The translations under genes and the position numbers were made by a program. A stretch of 64,000 nucleotides of DNA from Eleginops maclovinus (Eukaryota > Chordata > Actinopteri > Perciformes > Eleginopidae): the NCBI RefSeq assembly GCF_036324505.1, contig NC_086353.1, positions 250,501 through 314,500 on the forward strand, written 5' to 3'. Shown here one piece after another: positions 21,997 through 33,590 of this stretch. How positions within the stretch are numbered: position 1 is the first letter of the stretch; each line of letters starts with the position of its first letter. The notes beneath the pieces are model-generated. The model was not told the DNA's origin, did no database searches, and worked only from the letters and a program-made list of their open reading frames with translations.

Positions 21997-24169
21997 TCAT
22001 TATTGAATGGCCGATAGAGTGGTGCAGTAACGAGTCCTGAAACCCAGAAAATACTCAACATTTTAACCACTTCTGGTTCCCAAAGTCTACGTCTTTTTCA
22101 ACGAGTGTGTGGCAGGAAGACTGAAATGAGGTCTGTGGGGAGTACTTCTCCTTACACACCATGTATGGTATTGGTCCAGCTCTAAAAGCACATTTAATTT
22201 CCTCCCCCAGAATATCCTCATTCACTACAGTCCAAACCGAAACAGGGTCTCGGGAAGAAACACCCAAAACCTGTACACTATATTTGCATGTGATGAATGT
22301 ATTTAAAGTACTCCGGCGTCATTTCAACACCACTCACTCATTAACCTCGTTTTTCCAGCTCTATTTAGATGGAGGGAATACATTTAGCCCAGTTTGTCTC
22401 CACACACACTCACATATTTCTGAGCACTAGCAGCCATGCAGGGAATGAGAATGAGGACAAACCAACAGACCGGGCATGCACACCCATACATATTCACATC
22501 TAAAAAGGCATGATTTGTTGCCAGTGGACAAACCCACAGTCAATCCATTGATACCACTGGGAGCTCTGTATTTTAACATCTCTATCACTTCATCCTGCAC
22601 ACAGAACATGTGTAGCGGGGCCGATGGGAGCTCCGTACGTAACGTCTCTATTACCTCGCAGCAGCATTACGCTGCGCTGTCTAATCCTGTTAGGCGTGTC
22701 ACGGCTGAGGTTTCTTCCAAAGCAACAGCAAGTTTTAACAGCCACATAAAGGCTATGGCAGGGATTAGGCATTTTTAACCATTTACGGGATTACAGGTGC
22801 TTTTGAACGCAGCCCTCCCTGAAGGTACAAAGCCACTGAGGCTCGTCTCTTCTACAGCTTGTAATTGAATGCTAAGCTATCGCTCGGAGCGTGTCATTAT
22901 AACTGTATTGAATAACAGTGAGCATTTGGTTAGACAACAAATGATACTGTGGGAATAGATTATTGTCAGAAATAAGACGTCAAGCTGCTGGGAGACAACA
23001 TGCAGCTCCTCTGTAAGATGATTCTCAGAAACATGCAGCTTTCTCTGTCTGTTCTTCCTACATCCAGGATGATTGGTTACCTCAGATCTGTGTGCCTACA
23101 GAGGTTCTACTGTAGCCTGTGACATAAGCATGTATAAACATCTCTAAAACCAGGATTTATGTTGTGTTTGTAGATAACTTGATTCCGTTAGGGCTTTGGA
23201 GACATCATTTTCAATGCTTTTTTTATACTTTAGTGGGAATGGGTTGGTCCTTACTTCATAGCTGCCTGATGAAAATCAAACAGGTTTCTATTATTTTATA
23301 AAAAATGCCTCCTGTTTGAAAGATATATCATTTTGGCATCAATCTCTGGCAATACACTATCATAACACAATCTGTCAGTAAATAAATGTTCCTTTAGTGA
23401 AAATGCCACATAACTGGACTGCATTAATCATGTTTAGACATCTGCACGTCATCCTTGGACTGCAAACACAAGAGTTACTTCCCAAAACTTCATCATGATC
23501 CAGTGTGACCCATGACATTGAGATTACACTCCGATTAAAATACATTTGCTACCAGAAAGTGCAAGACGTGGTCAGGTGGTTGATGTCCCAACTTTAGTAG
23601 TCTGAACATGAGTCTCAGTTTTAGTTTTGGGAGTATTCGTTCACATTTCGCTCCTGAAATAGATATTTTGCCAGCACTAGACTGATTTACAAAAGGAGAA
23701 TTATTCCCTCCAAATGTTGGTTGGACATTCTGGTGCATCTTTCTGGAGGGGCAAAACCAGAGCCAAGACACATTTAGATTTCATTGAGATTAAAATGCAC
23801 TTTCCTCATCCTTTTGGCACGACTGAGCTCGGTGCAGTGCAATGAGCATGATTGGATGGGAACAGGTCCAAGGGAATGAGAGTTATATGCAAATGATGTT
23901 GCTGAAGGCGTGTTGTTGGTATTTTGGTGGAAAGAAGGTCATTAAAGACTTGTGGAGTGACAGAGAAAATTAGTAATCAACACCAAATGTTCGACGGTTC
24001 GTTGTGCAAAGAAGGTTGGAAATACCGACATTTATCTTGTGAGTTAGTCCCTGAATAATGAAACCCTTACCAGTCATGCATGTATGTTTCGAGCAAATTC
24101 AGCACAGCGCCCTCTTCATTGTAAAGCTCTGCAATCGCACAAATGGGTTTACAGTGGATCTAGCCACCC
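21997..24169. other. Noncoding, small local duplication
   Basis: TGGGAGCTCTGTATTTTAAC with ATCTCTATCACTTC at about 22559 is repeated in diverged form as TGGGAGCTCCGTACGTAACG with TCTCTATTACCTC at about 22626 (67-base step). The 60-100 codon frames there are not supported as genes. Nothing else recognised. Confidence 0.4.
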
Positions 24170-24177
24170 CCTCTCAG

Positions 24178-24906
24178 CAGGGACGGATTAAGAGTCATTG
24201 GGCCCCTGGGCCTGTGACGCCCCCCCCCCCCAAAAAAGAAGCACCACGCTAACCCTCACGCGCAAATCAGCGGTGTTAAAGGTTGCGCTAAAAGCACAGT
24301 CGGATTTTATTCACGTGTATCTTGAGGATTTACAACAAGTCAAAGAACACACATAAGCACATAAGTCAAAAATAAGCAGGCGCAATGCAAGGGGCCCAAA
24401 CCCCTACATCACACAGATCACATCACTCATAAGAAAACTGCTTGAAATCATGCATCGTCATCAAGGCTCGACAATACTCTAACCTTCGAAAGGGGGGGCA
24501 GCTTGCAAAAGGTTGGGAACCCCTGCTTTATGGTATATATCCTACCCAGTTCTAACTGGTTTAAGGGCCCTTTTCTAATATTAGGGATGAATAACATTGA
24601 TAAGCTGTGGTTCAAGAGCACTATATGCTCTATCATATGCTATTCTATTTAATTGGGGGGGGGGGCTTTAACGTATGAGGGATGAATTAATTACACAACC
24701 CGTGACATATGATCGAGGGGCCCTATTGAGATATATTACATAATGTATGTAATGTAACCAATGTTATGGCTTCAGGGCCCCTTTAATTGTATTATGTTGT
24801 AGAGACAATATTGAAATGGTAGCGCGGAGGCTTGGGCTTCAGGGCCCCCTTGGCCCTTGGGCCCCTGGGCCTGGGCCCGGTAGGCCCGTGCAGTAATCCA
24901 TCCTTG
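24178..24906. mobile_element. Non-autonomous hAT element (729 bp) with perfect 8-bp TSD
   Basis: The left terminus CAGGGACGGATTA and right terminus (reverse complement) CAAGGATGGATTA match at 11 of 13 bases. The element is flanked by identical 8-base direct repeats CCTCTCAG (24170-24177 and 24907-24914). An 8-bp duplication plus CAGGG-type ends are diagnostic of the hAT superfamily. Inside are many GGGCCC and GGGGCCC words, a C run of 12 (24220-24231) and a G run of 11 (24655-24665). There is no transposase frame, so mobility would depend on an enzyme made elsewhere. Confidence 0.92.
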
Positions 24907-24914
24907 CCTCTCAG

Positions 24915-26425
24915 GAAACAGGGGGAGGGGTTAGTTAGGTTACTGGCTGGAATCGGTAGACATCAGTATATCTAGTAGGGTTATCCCAGAATACTTAATT
25001 AGTCAAGTATCAAATCCATTAGAGGATTTGATTATCTGGGGTGTTAGCAAAGTGCCGTAATAGCAAATGCAATTTTGAGATGATGTTGTCACAACCAAAG
25101 GTGGACATGCTTTCATTGTTGTGGAACCTACTGTAGTTAACTGAACAACAGTTCTGCCTTTACAAAAAGTAACCAAAGCTCTAGAGTTCTAGTTAGACCC
25201 AGGCTTAATTTTCCAATCTGTATGCAAAGATGCTAAGCTAATAGGCCGTTGCTCATAGTTTCATAATAGGTGGACAGAAAAGTGTGGCATCAAAAATTCA
25301 TAACTCTTGATGAGACGGTGAAGAAGCCAAATTCCCAACAACACTTTTTTATAGTTCCTATTAAGGTCTAAGGAGCTGACTAGAACTGCAGGTAACAATT
25401 ATATAACACATTTCACGAGCTGTGGTGCTTTACCTCCGTTAATACACCTCGGACTGAGGAATGAACTCAGACGATCCACTTGGCCCTCAACCAGAAGGAA
25501 GCATTAGCAGAAACAAGAAAGCAGGAACCTTACTGAATTAACTTTGTAAACAAGACAGCACTTTAATTGTTGTATCTGATATTTGTTTGACAGGACTGGG
25601 TCATTGTTATTGGCCTAAATAATATACTGTATGTCTGTCATTGAAATTGACCTTTTGACCGTGTTCTGTGAAAGGTCTACTTAACTCTTACATGTTTTCC
25701 AGGGATGGATCTGATGGTTTTATAAGAGAGGTTTCATTCTCATGATCTTTCCAGTCCAAAGTCACTGATGAAGTCCAGCCACACATCACTGCACATGTTG
25801 CACTGGATGCAGACGACAGTCCGCTGTCCTACCTCTTCACATCCGTCAATGCTTCATCAGAAAAGTGTCTTTACCTGACAGCAGTTCTCTGGCAAAGCGA
25901 AGCCACCGCCACCGCCACCCCCCCCCCTCCCCCTGTCGAACTGTTGTCCAATAGTAAAGGTGTCATTAGTAAATTAGCAGTATGGTTGATTGATGTTGTA
26001 TAGGCTAATCAATACTGCATCCCCCTCTGGTTACTGGTGCATACACTTCAGCACCTGCCAAGTTTCCTTCTCTCTGTGCACCCCCCCCCCCCCCTACTCC
26101 TTTTTATTAAGCTGTTTCTCATTTTGCTGACTGCATTGCTGTCGTGTCTCTCCCACAATGCCCCTGCTCTGCTGCCGTCACCCTTAACGCTCTAAATCCC
26201 TTCAGTTTAGACAACAGTACATTTATTTTTCGTACAGCTGAAAAAAAGACTCTTTTTGGCTAACTGAACAATTTCACCTTGAACAAAAGACCAAAACTCC
26301 TCCAAACACACACGGGCAGACTCAAGACAAATTAGGATTGAGGGATAAAGAGCTTAGGGTGGATAAAAACTGCACTGACTAACTTTTGTCTGGGTGCATT
26401 TGTTCTGATTCCTGTGTTTAAAAGA
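24915..26425. other. Noncoding, poly-C runs
   Basis: C-rich runs at 25918-25927 (within CCACCGCCACCGCCAC context) and 14 C at 26081-26094. No gene or dispersed repeat recognised. Confidence 0.4.
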
Positions 26426-26864
26426 GGCCCTATTCTGCTTTCTGCTGATTACCCTTTCCTGTATCGTGTTATATAGGTTTTTGTGCATGCAAACGGTCTG
26501 CAAAGGCTTAAATTTCCCCGCCCCCCTGCCTGGAACATCTCCATTGGACTCCTTTGTTTACTCCCTATACACAGTGACATCACTATGGAACACTCCTACT
26601 TCTATTGGCCAGCGCTCCAACAAATTAAACGTGATAGGCTAAGGGGCGGGACATCTCTAAGCAGGTTGATCCATCACCAAACAGAGCTGGCCAGCTAACC
26701 AATCAGAGCAGACTGAGCTCGGTTTCAGACAGAGGGTGAAAAGAGTTGCTGCAGCACAGGCAGTATGAGAAACATAAAGAGCTTTCTGAACATTAAAGCA
26801 TGGAGACATGTCCCAGGAGAGACACTAAAAATGCAAAAAACGAACCTGAAAATGTGCAGGCTCC
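26426..26864 (+). mobile_element. MITE-like non-autonomous DNA element, copy 3 (most complete)
   Basis: Starts GGCCCTATTCTGCTTTCTGC and continues with CCTTTCCTGTATCGTG, TTTTTGTGCATGCAAACGGT, CTGCAAAGGCTTAAAT, GTGACATCACTATG, GGCCAGCGCTCCAACA, AACCAATCAGAGCAGACTGA, GGTTTCAGACAGAGGGTGAA, GTTGCTGCAGCACAGG, GAACATTAAAGCATGGAGAC and ATGTCCCAGGAGAGACAC. It ends GAACCTGAAAATGTGCAGGC. The ends are imperfect inverted repeats. This copy defines the family for comparison with 5042, 17994 and 50864. Noncoding. Confidence 0.82.
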
Positions 26865-28629
26865 TGCAAACTGTCAACTTCAATAAAAGAAACTGAACTG
26901 GATGTTATGGTGATGTACAGTAGGGTTTTTTTAATGATTATAGAGGGAAAACCATGTAACATCTGCACAGAAAATCATGCTTAAATGTTTCCTTCACAGG
27001 ACGTAACGTGACGTCTAACACCTTATACTATCTTGATAAAAGCTCATAATAGAAAACCAATGCCGTGCTTCCTGGAATGGGATATGGATGGTGTAAGACA
27101 ACCCGCGCTGAAAGCTACTTCATACTCAGAACTTTTCATTGCTTTTCTAACCTTGGAATTTGTTACTAATCCTGCAGATCTGAGGCTTCTATCATCTTTA
27201 TTTTTGTCCTTGTGGTGTCTCCTCTTACAGCCTCAATATCCGTATAGCAGCAGCAAAACAGACAGAACTTTCCTTACGGTTCTTTTTCTTTTGTATGTAC
27301 AAAATCTGACATGTGACAGGTTCTCTTTGTGACATGCATGCAGTGAGAAAAGATCATATCTCGTTTGTATAAATACTCGATGGATGAAGATGTAAATGAG
27401 CTTCGGAGAGAGGCTCTTGGTGAGAACAGGGGGCGGGCATTTCCTGCCTCAAGTCCTCTCCAGATGAGCGTCTCGTATAGACGAGAGATAAGAAGAATAA
27501 CAGAGGCTCACCGTGGCAACCGCATCTCAGTGCATGAGATGAATATTATGCAGCGGTGTCATGAAGTGGAATACATACATGTATGTCAGGAAGGTGTGCG
27601 CAACGTGTTGTATGTGGGGGAGTGATATATTCATGCAGAGATTTAGAGGGGAGGATGTGGAGAAAACACTCAAAGAACCCCCCACCGAGACGGATTTCAC
27701 AGCAGCAGCTTTCTTGCAATGTTTCACTTACAGCTGCAGTCACGTGTTGGCACATCACATCACATAAACAGCCCCCCCCCCCACCCCCCCGTACACACAC
27801 ACACAGCCTGCATAATTTACATCCATTATGATGAATTACAAGCAGGCCATTGGAAAAACATAATATGTTCTTACAACATAACTAGAAACAGATCAAGACT
27901 TATTCCCTCTAGTGTCCCGGGGCTGACAGCTGTCATACGAGGTGTTCAGCTCACTCAGTGCTTTGTAGATTGGCTTTTATTGCATCTCAGGATCTGATTA
28001 AAATGGTTACACTGCACTCACAGTGTGTTTATTCTCAAAGTGTGATGGCCTCGTCTTGCCTCGTGAGCACCACTTACGCTAAAGTGAGAATCCCAGCTCA
28101 GATGTTGTTGTTTTCCTGGACTTGCCTCGACTGAATGTGTGCATATTTACCTTGTTTGTATCCCGGATTAATTGGAGTCGGAGAGTTGGGATTGCATTGT
28201 TTGATTTGGGTTATTGGGCTCATGATTCGAACAAGCCTCAGCTTTCAAAATGCAATTGTTTTTATTTATTAGATGATAACATTTGACCATTTAGATCAGG
28301 ACTTCATTGTTAAGGCTGGTGTTTCGTTAAAGACCCTTCATGCCCTCACAATATTTAAGTACTAATGCTTGATTTGATCTTCTGACAGATCTAGCCACCC
28401 TGGTTTCCCCCTCCCAGTTGGGGGCCAGTTGGAGGCCCGCCGGCTGACAGCTGAATACCTGTTGAACACGACTGTATTAACAACTATAAAACATTTCTAT
28501 AACACACTCTCTTCTGATCTTTCAAAACTACTATTAATGTTCAAATGGAAATGCCATGTCCAGAGGAAATGTGTTCTGTGATTAAGAGTTCAACTATGAT
28601 CTGTGACAGTACTAACCAACTGCAGACAG
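26865..28629. other. Noncoding; C run and a small hairpin
   Basis: A C-rich run interrupted by one A lies at 27772-27790. TCTCGT-ATAG-ACGAGA (27471-27486) is a perfect 6-bp hairpin. A TATAAATA word at about 27367 precedes an 86-codon frame (27365-27625) with charged composition but no recognised domain. I do not call a gene. Confidence 0.4.
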
Positions 28630-28745
28630 AAGGGTGTTATCACCATTACAGGGAGACAACAACATGCTGACTGCAGTGGGACTGGAAACAGTGCTCCCCT
28701 GATCTAAAGATCAACGCACTATCCCACTGTGCCACAGCTCCCATG
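28630..28745 (-). mobile_element. tRNA-derived SINE, family B, head fragment
   Basis: On the minus strand, GGGAGCTGTGGCACAGTGGG begins at about 28742, followed by GATCAGGGGAGCACTGTTTC, CAGTCCCACTGCAGTCAGCA and TGTTGTTGTCTCCCTGTAAT. This parallels the head and first body part of the copy at 21740-21996 (GCTGTGGCGCAG, CTGCAGTCAACATG). The 3' body is missing. Confidence 0.6.
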
Positions 28746-29919
28746 ACCATTATTAAAGGATCTGAATAAACAGAACCGCTATGGGAGGCCAATGGTTTGC
28801 AACCCAGCTTTGCTGAATAATAAGCTACATCGATGGATCTTTTCTAAATGTATTTTTCCACAAATGAAAACAGCAACAACCAACATCAGCACAACCTGCA
28901 CGGCATCAAGCTTTCAAAACCACCTATAGCTAGAGAACATACAAATAAACCTCCTTTGTACCGCAGACATCTTCACTCGTAGAGGCGTGAAAAGACGTCT
29001 AACTAACCAATTTAATAATCTTCAGGAAGCCATAAGAGAGAATCACCATGCCCTATTGGCTTATTGCCTTGTCCCAGTAAAAATCCCAGGTGGTACCAGT
29101 AATATTAACGATGGTACCATTCTAGTCGAGTGGCCATGGCGATGAGACAGACAGCATGCATACAGCCAGGATAGTAAAATCCAAATGTGGCATCTGTGCT
29201 CTTTCCACATGTGTGTTTCACTAATGTGACGCTTTAAAATGTCTTTCGTGACCTATTAAAGGCTGTATGTCTTCTGAGAAGTAGCTGTATTAGTAAAACA
29301 GAGCAGTACTTGGTGTAAGGAAAGTGAGGCAGTTGTCAGTCAAGCCCAGTTGTTCACACCCACAGAGTCCAGACGAATAATTAGGCAGAAGTGAAAACAT
29401 CTGTGTGGGCGGACCAGGGGGTAATTAAACTGAACCGTGTTTGATGAACTTAAAATAATGATCTAAATAATGAGGGGTTTAATATATTACTACAGACAGA
29501 ATAATAATAACGGGGAGGGAGGCGGACGCCGTTACTGGTGGAGGAAATGTCTTTACGTTCTGCATTTCAAAGCAACTACTGCTGTTTAAACATTGAGCTA
29601 TTAATCTCAAAAACAGCGGATGTGTCCCCAATTAAAGAGTCTCCTGTGACCCAGGCTGCAGTCAACTTCTCTATCCCTTTTTCCTTAACGCTAATTGAAT
29701 AATGTTATGGGGTTAGATTATGTGATGGAAATTCATCCAAATTTAGCAGAAGACAACTGAGAATCCAGCCTGATGCTCACTTTACTACTTCTTTGATGGC
29801 TGCCACAGGATTGTTGACATCCACCTGGATCCACCGTCTTCTTATTTATAGACTCATGCATTCTCCAGCATTTGGACTACTGCCTGTTGTAAATATATTA
29901 TGTAAACACAACATCCATT
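28746..29919. other. Noncoding, no clear feature
   Basis: Nothing recognised. The 29510-29530 segment GGGGAGGGAGGCGGACGCC is a short G-rich island. Confidence 0.4.
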
Positions 29920-30050
29920 GCACGTCCGTCCATCCTTGGACACGGATCCCTCCTCTGGTTTCTTCCATTTTCCCTCGTTAACTGTGGGGTTTCTTTGGGA
30001 GTGTTTGCTTGTCCGATGTGAGCGTCCAAGGACAGAGGAGGACATCAAAT
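29920..30050 (+). mobile_element. Fragment of a common fish dispersed repeat (GGATCCCTCCTCTG type)
   Basis: Words ACGGATCCCTCCTCTGGTTT, CTTCCATTTTCCCTCGTTAA, GTGGGGTTTCTTTGGGAGTG and GTCCAAGGACAGAGGAGGAC keep the order of a repeat seen throughout fish genomes. The fragment at 42315-42420 shares the same words. It abuts the second 72-bp array directly. The class of the parent element is not known to me. Confidence 0.6.
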
Positions 30051-30057
30051 GTGTGAT

Positions 30058-31050
30058 ATTTAGCTTAGCGGTGGAGACGTGAAGTCATGTGACCGTGCTG
30101 TAGTTCCTTTATAGCCCAACATTAGCCTCCTTTAGCTTAGCGGTGGAGACGTTAAGTCATGTGACCGTGCTGTGGTTCCTTTATAGCCCAACATTAGCCT
30201 CCTTTAGCTTAGCGGTGGAGACGTGAAGTCATGTGACCGTGCTGTGGTTCCTTTATAGCCCAACATTAGCCGCCTTTAGCTTAGCGGTGGAGACGTGAAG
30301 TCATGTGACCGTGCTGTGGTTCCTTTATAGCCCAACATTAGCCACCTTTAGCTTAGCGGTGGAGACGTGAAGTCATGTGACCGTGCTGTAGTTCCTTTAT
30401 AGCCCAACATTAGCCGCCTTTAGCTTAGCGGTGGAGACGTGAAGTCATGTGACCGTGCTGTAGTTCCTTTATAGCCCAACATTAGTCTCCTTTAGCTTAG
30501 TGGTGGAGACGTGAAGTCATGTGACCATGCTGTAGTTGCTTTATAGCCCAACATTAGCCGGCTTTAGCTTAGCGGTGGAGACGTGAAGTCATGTGACCGT
30601 GCTGTAGTTCCTTTATAGCCCAACATTAGCCTCCTTTAGCTTAGCGGTGGAGACCTGAAGTCATGTGACCGTGCTGTAGTTCCTTTATAGCCCAACATTA
30701 GCCTCCTTTAGCTTAGCGGTGGAGACGTGAATTCATGTGACCGTGCTGTAGTTCCTTTATAGCCCAACATTAGCCGTCTTTAGCTTAGTGGTGGAGACGT
30801 GAAGTCATGTGACCGTGCTATAGTTCCTTTATAGCCCAACATTAGTCTCCTTTAGCTTAGTGGTGGAGATGTGAAGTCATGTGACCGTGCTGTAGTTGCT
30901 TTATAGCCCAACATTAGCCGGCTTTAGCTTAGCGGTGGAGACGTGAAGTCATGTGACCGTGCTGTAGTTCCTTTATAGCCCAACATTAGCCTCCTTTAGC
31001 TTAGCGGTGGAGACGTGAAGTCATGTGACCGTGCTGTAGTTCCTTTATAG
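30058..31050 (+). repeat. 72-bp minisatellite array, locus 2 (14 units, largest)
   Basis: Fourteen copies of the 72-bp unit. Almost all carry the locus-specific 'GCGGTGGAGACGTGAAG' variant instead of the GGTGGTGACG seen at loci 1 and 3. Distinctive unit pairs (TTAGTCTCCTTTAGCTTAGT with GTAGTTGCTTTATAG, then TTAGCCGGCTTTAGC) recur exactly 360 bases apart (30481 and 30841), a five-unit higher-order repeat. The array starts inside a unit (TTTAGCTTAGCGG), so the left arm is missing. Confidence 0.95.
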
Positions 31051-31110
31051 CCTAAGGTTAGAAATCATACGTGGAGATTATCTATGGGCTTTATAAATAA
31101 ACTTTGATTG
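31051..31110 (+). mobile_element. Right arm of the 72-bp-repeat element, locus 2
   Basis: After the last unit the sequence reads TATAGCCTAAGGTTAGAAAT, then CATACGTGGAGATTATCT. The right side of array 3 reads TATAGCCTAATGTCAGAAAT, then AATCATACAGTGG and GTTGAGATTATCC. Shared order beyond the tandem units marks an arm of the same element. A GGGCTTTATAAATAAACTTT / GATTGACTGATTGATTGA piece of another fish repeat follows. Confidence 0.6.
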
Positions 31111-32509
31111 ACTGATTGATTGAATTAAATAGCCTAAGACACACAAAGTAAACACCATGACCTTATTTGACCATTTCCCCAAAAGGTTCATAGTGTGTCT
31201 TTTAGTTTAACATATTATTGAAAGTAAAAACATCAAAGCCCTTTGGAAGGAAACGTCATAAGATGGAAAATGCTTAATCAGCACTGAAGATACAAGATCT
31301 GCGTTTGTGGGTCACAATCTAATTTGCCTTGACTGGCCCAATGGTGCAGCAGCGAGGCATTGTGGGGCAGCAAAATGAGATAACCAGGGAAGCATCGAAG
31401 CTCCTATTCCTATTCAAACTCTTATCATGTCTGCCACTTGAATATTTCCTGATCATTTCGCTCCGTTAGGAACATTCCCGAGCAAAAAAAAAACCTGGCT
31501 TTCTTCTGCACTCGGCAGTGTCTACGATAATGAAAATATTTCTCTTTAGTTTTAATGTTCCTGTAGTCTCACAGTTGGGGCATGATGACTTTATCTGCAG
31601 TAATTGAGTGACTAGATAAGTGAAGCTTTAATTCAACTGACCGTGTTTAGTACGTGTCTGTATCTGCGCTGCTGTTTCTGCAAAGACATTGGGTTTTATT
31701 GGGAAGACATAGCTTTACTTAAACATTTAACCTGAGGAAATGTGTGTCTCTGCTGCTGTACAGGAGCCGGCTTCTTCATTTCTGCATTTCCTAAAGCAGT
31801 GGTATTCTCCCTGAGGTGATGCATGAAGAAATCTGAGTATTTCTGCGCAACATGAGCCTTAAATAATGAAGCAGCTTCCTCCCAGCGGTTGGTGTTAACA
31901 CACTGTTAATATGGACAATTTGCTGCATTTTCTACCCCCCACCCTCTCCCCCACCCCCTGTTAGGAGTAAGGTGGTGTTGCATAACTTTGCAACACTTTT
32001 CAGCAGCTTTTGACTCTCCTCAATCCCCTTCGCTGCTCTCTCCTCTCATCCCTTTATCCCCGCCGCCTTGCTCTCTGTATCCCTCACGTTTGTTCTCTAT
32101 CTCTTATAAGTCATGCTCAGCCTCTTCCTCCCCTCCCTCCTCCTCCTCACGCCTCATCGCAGCCACAAATCTGTCACGGCTCGGCTCCTTCTTGACTTTC
32201 CTCCACTGTGTCTCCTCTTGCACCCTCTCTTCGTTGCATCTCCTTCATCTTCTCCCTCGGACCTCCAGCATGCCCTTCCTCCTCTCCTCAACGTTACCCA
32301 CTATGGACTGTATACATCTTCCCCAACGATGAGAAGGAGGACAAGACAGAGCGTCCACCCCCTCGCTTTCTTCTCTCACTGCTTTTTCTCCCTCCATCCC
32401 AGCTACCACGATACACCTCAGTCTTGCTATCACCAGGCTGTAGCAGCCGGCATACCGATATGATCTCAGTGTGCACACTTCCTGTTTGTGTGAAGGTGTT
32501 TTTTGGTTG
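31111..32509. other. Noncoding, pyrimidine-rich segment
   Basis: Segment 31930-32420 is C/T-rich on the plus strand and gives overlapping Ser/Leu/Pro-rich frames (31988-32570) in several phases, typical of compositional bias. No gene recognised. Confidence 0.45.
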
Positions 32510-32655
32510 TTGGCCACAAATAAGGTGTTTGGTTAACAGAAGCTTAAAAGATTATTTTTCTACGACCTAAAATATGTCAATAAATACCCCACTGGTGATT
32601 TAAAAAATGGAGGTTGCTAACACATTTCTAAACGAGTCGACTAAAAATCATCACG
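32510..32655 (+). mobile_element. Left arm of the 72-bp-repeat element, locus 3
   Basis: CACAAATAAGGTGTTTGGTT, AACAGAAGCTTAAAAGATT, TAAAATATGTCAATAAATAC, CCCACTGGTGATTTAAAAAA, TGGAGGTTGCTAACA and GTCGACTAAAAATCATCACG align in order with the reverse complement of 46963-47130, and partly with 850-1009. Confidence 0.65.
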
Positions 32656-33525
32656 CACAACATTAGCCTCCTTTAGCTTAGCGGTGGTGACGTAAGGTCA
32701 TGTGACCGTGCTCTAGTTCCTTTATAGCCCAACATTAGCCGCCTTTAGCTTAGCGGTGGTGACGTGAAGTCATGTGACCGTGCTGTAGTTCCTTTATAGC
32801 CCAACATTAGCCTCCTTTAGCTTAGCGGTGGTGACGTGAAGTCATGTGACCATGCTGTAATTCCTTTATAGCCCAACATTAGCCTCCTTTAGCTTAGCGG
32901 TGGTGACGTGAAGTCATGTGACCGTGCTGTAGTTCCTTTATAGCCCAACATTAGCCTCCTTTAGCTTAGCGGTGGTGACGTAAGGTCATGTGACCGTGCT
33001 GTAGTTCCTTTATAGCCCAACATTAGCCTCCTTTAGCTTAGCGGTGGTGACGTGAAGTCATGTGACCGTGCTGTAGTTCCTTTACAGCCCAACATTAGCC
33101 TCCTTTAGCTTAGCGGTGGTGACGTGAAGTCATGTGACCGTGCTGTAGTTCCTTTATAGCCCAACATTAGCCACCTTTAGCTTAGCGGTGGTGACGTGAA
33201 GTCATGTGACCGTGCTGTAGTTCCTTTATAGCCCAACATTAGCCACCTTTAGCTTAGCGGTGGTGACGTGAAGTCATGTGACCGTGCTGTAGTTCCTTTA
33301 TAGCCCCAACATTAGCCACCTTTAGCTTAGCGGTGGTGACGTGAAGTCATGTGACCGTGCTATAGTTCCTTTATAGCCCAACATTAGCCTCCTTTAGCTT
33401 AGCGGTGGTGACGTGAAGTCATGTGACCGTGCTGTAGTTCCTTTATAGCCCCAACATTAGCCACCTTTAGCTTAACGGTGGTGACGTGAAGTCATGTGAC
33501 CGTGCTGTAGTTCATTTATAGCCTA
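32656..33525 (+). repeat. 72-bp minisatellite array, locus 3 (12 units)
   Basis: Twelve units with the 'GCGGTGGTGACGTGAAG' variant. Two units carry an extra C (TAGCCCCAAC at 33301 and about 33446, 145 bases apart = 72+73), and two early units carry GTAAGGTCATG (about 32690 and 32980). These paired variants point to block duplication inside the array. Confidence 0.95.
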
Positions 33526-33590
33526 ATGTCAGAAATAATTCAGGAATCATACAGTGGTGTTAATACGTTGAGATTATCCTGCTGAACCAA
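33526..33590 (+). mobile_element. Right arm of the 72-bp-repeat element, locus 3
   Basis: CCTAATGTCAGAAATAATTC, AGGAATCATACAGTGG and TTGAGATTATCCTG parallel the right arm at 31051-31110. This is the only locus with both arms, so it is the best guide to the whole element (about 32510-33590). Confidence 0.6.

Noticed and set aside
27365..27625. 86-codon charged frame preceded by a TATAAATA word
   Set aside because: No domain; such TATA words are frequent by chance.
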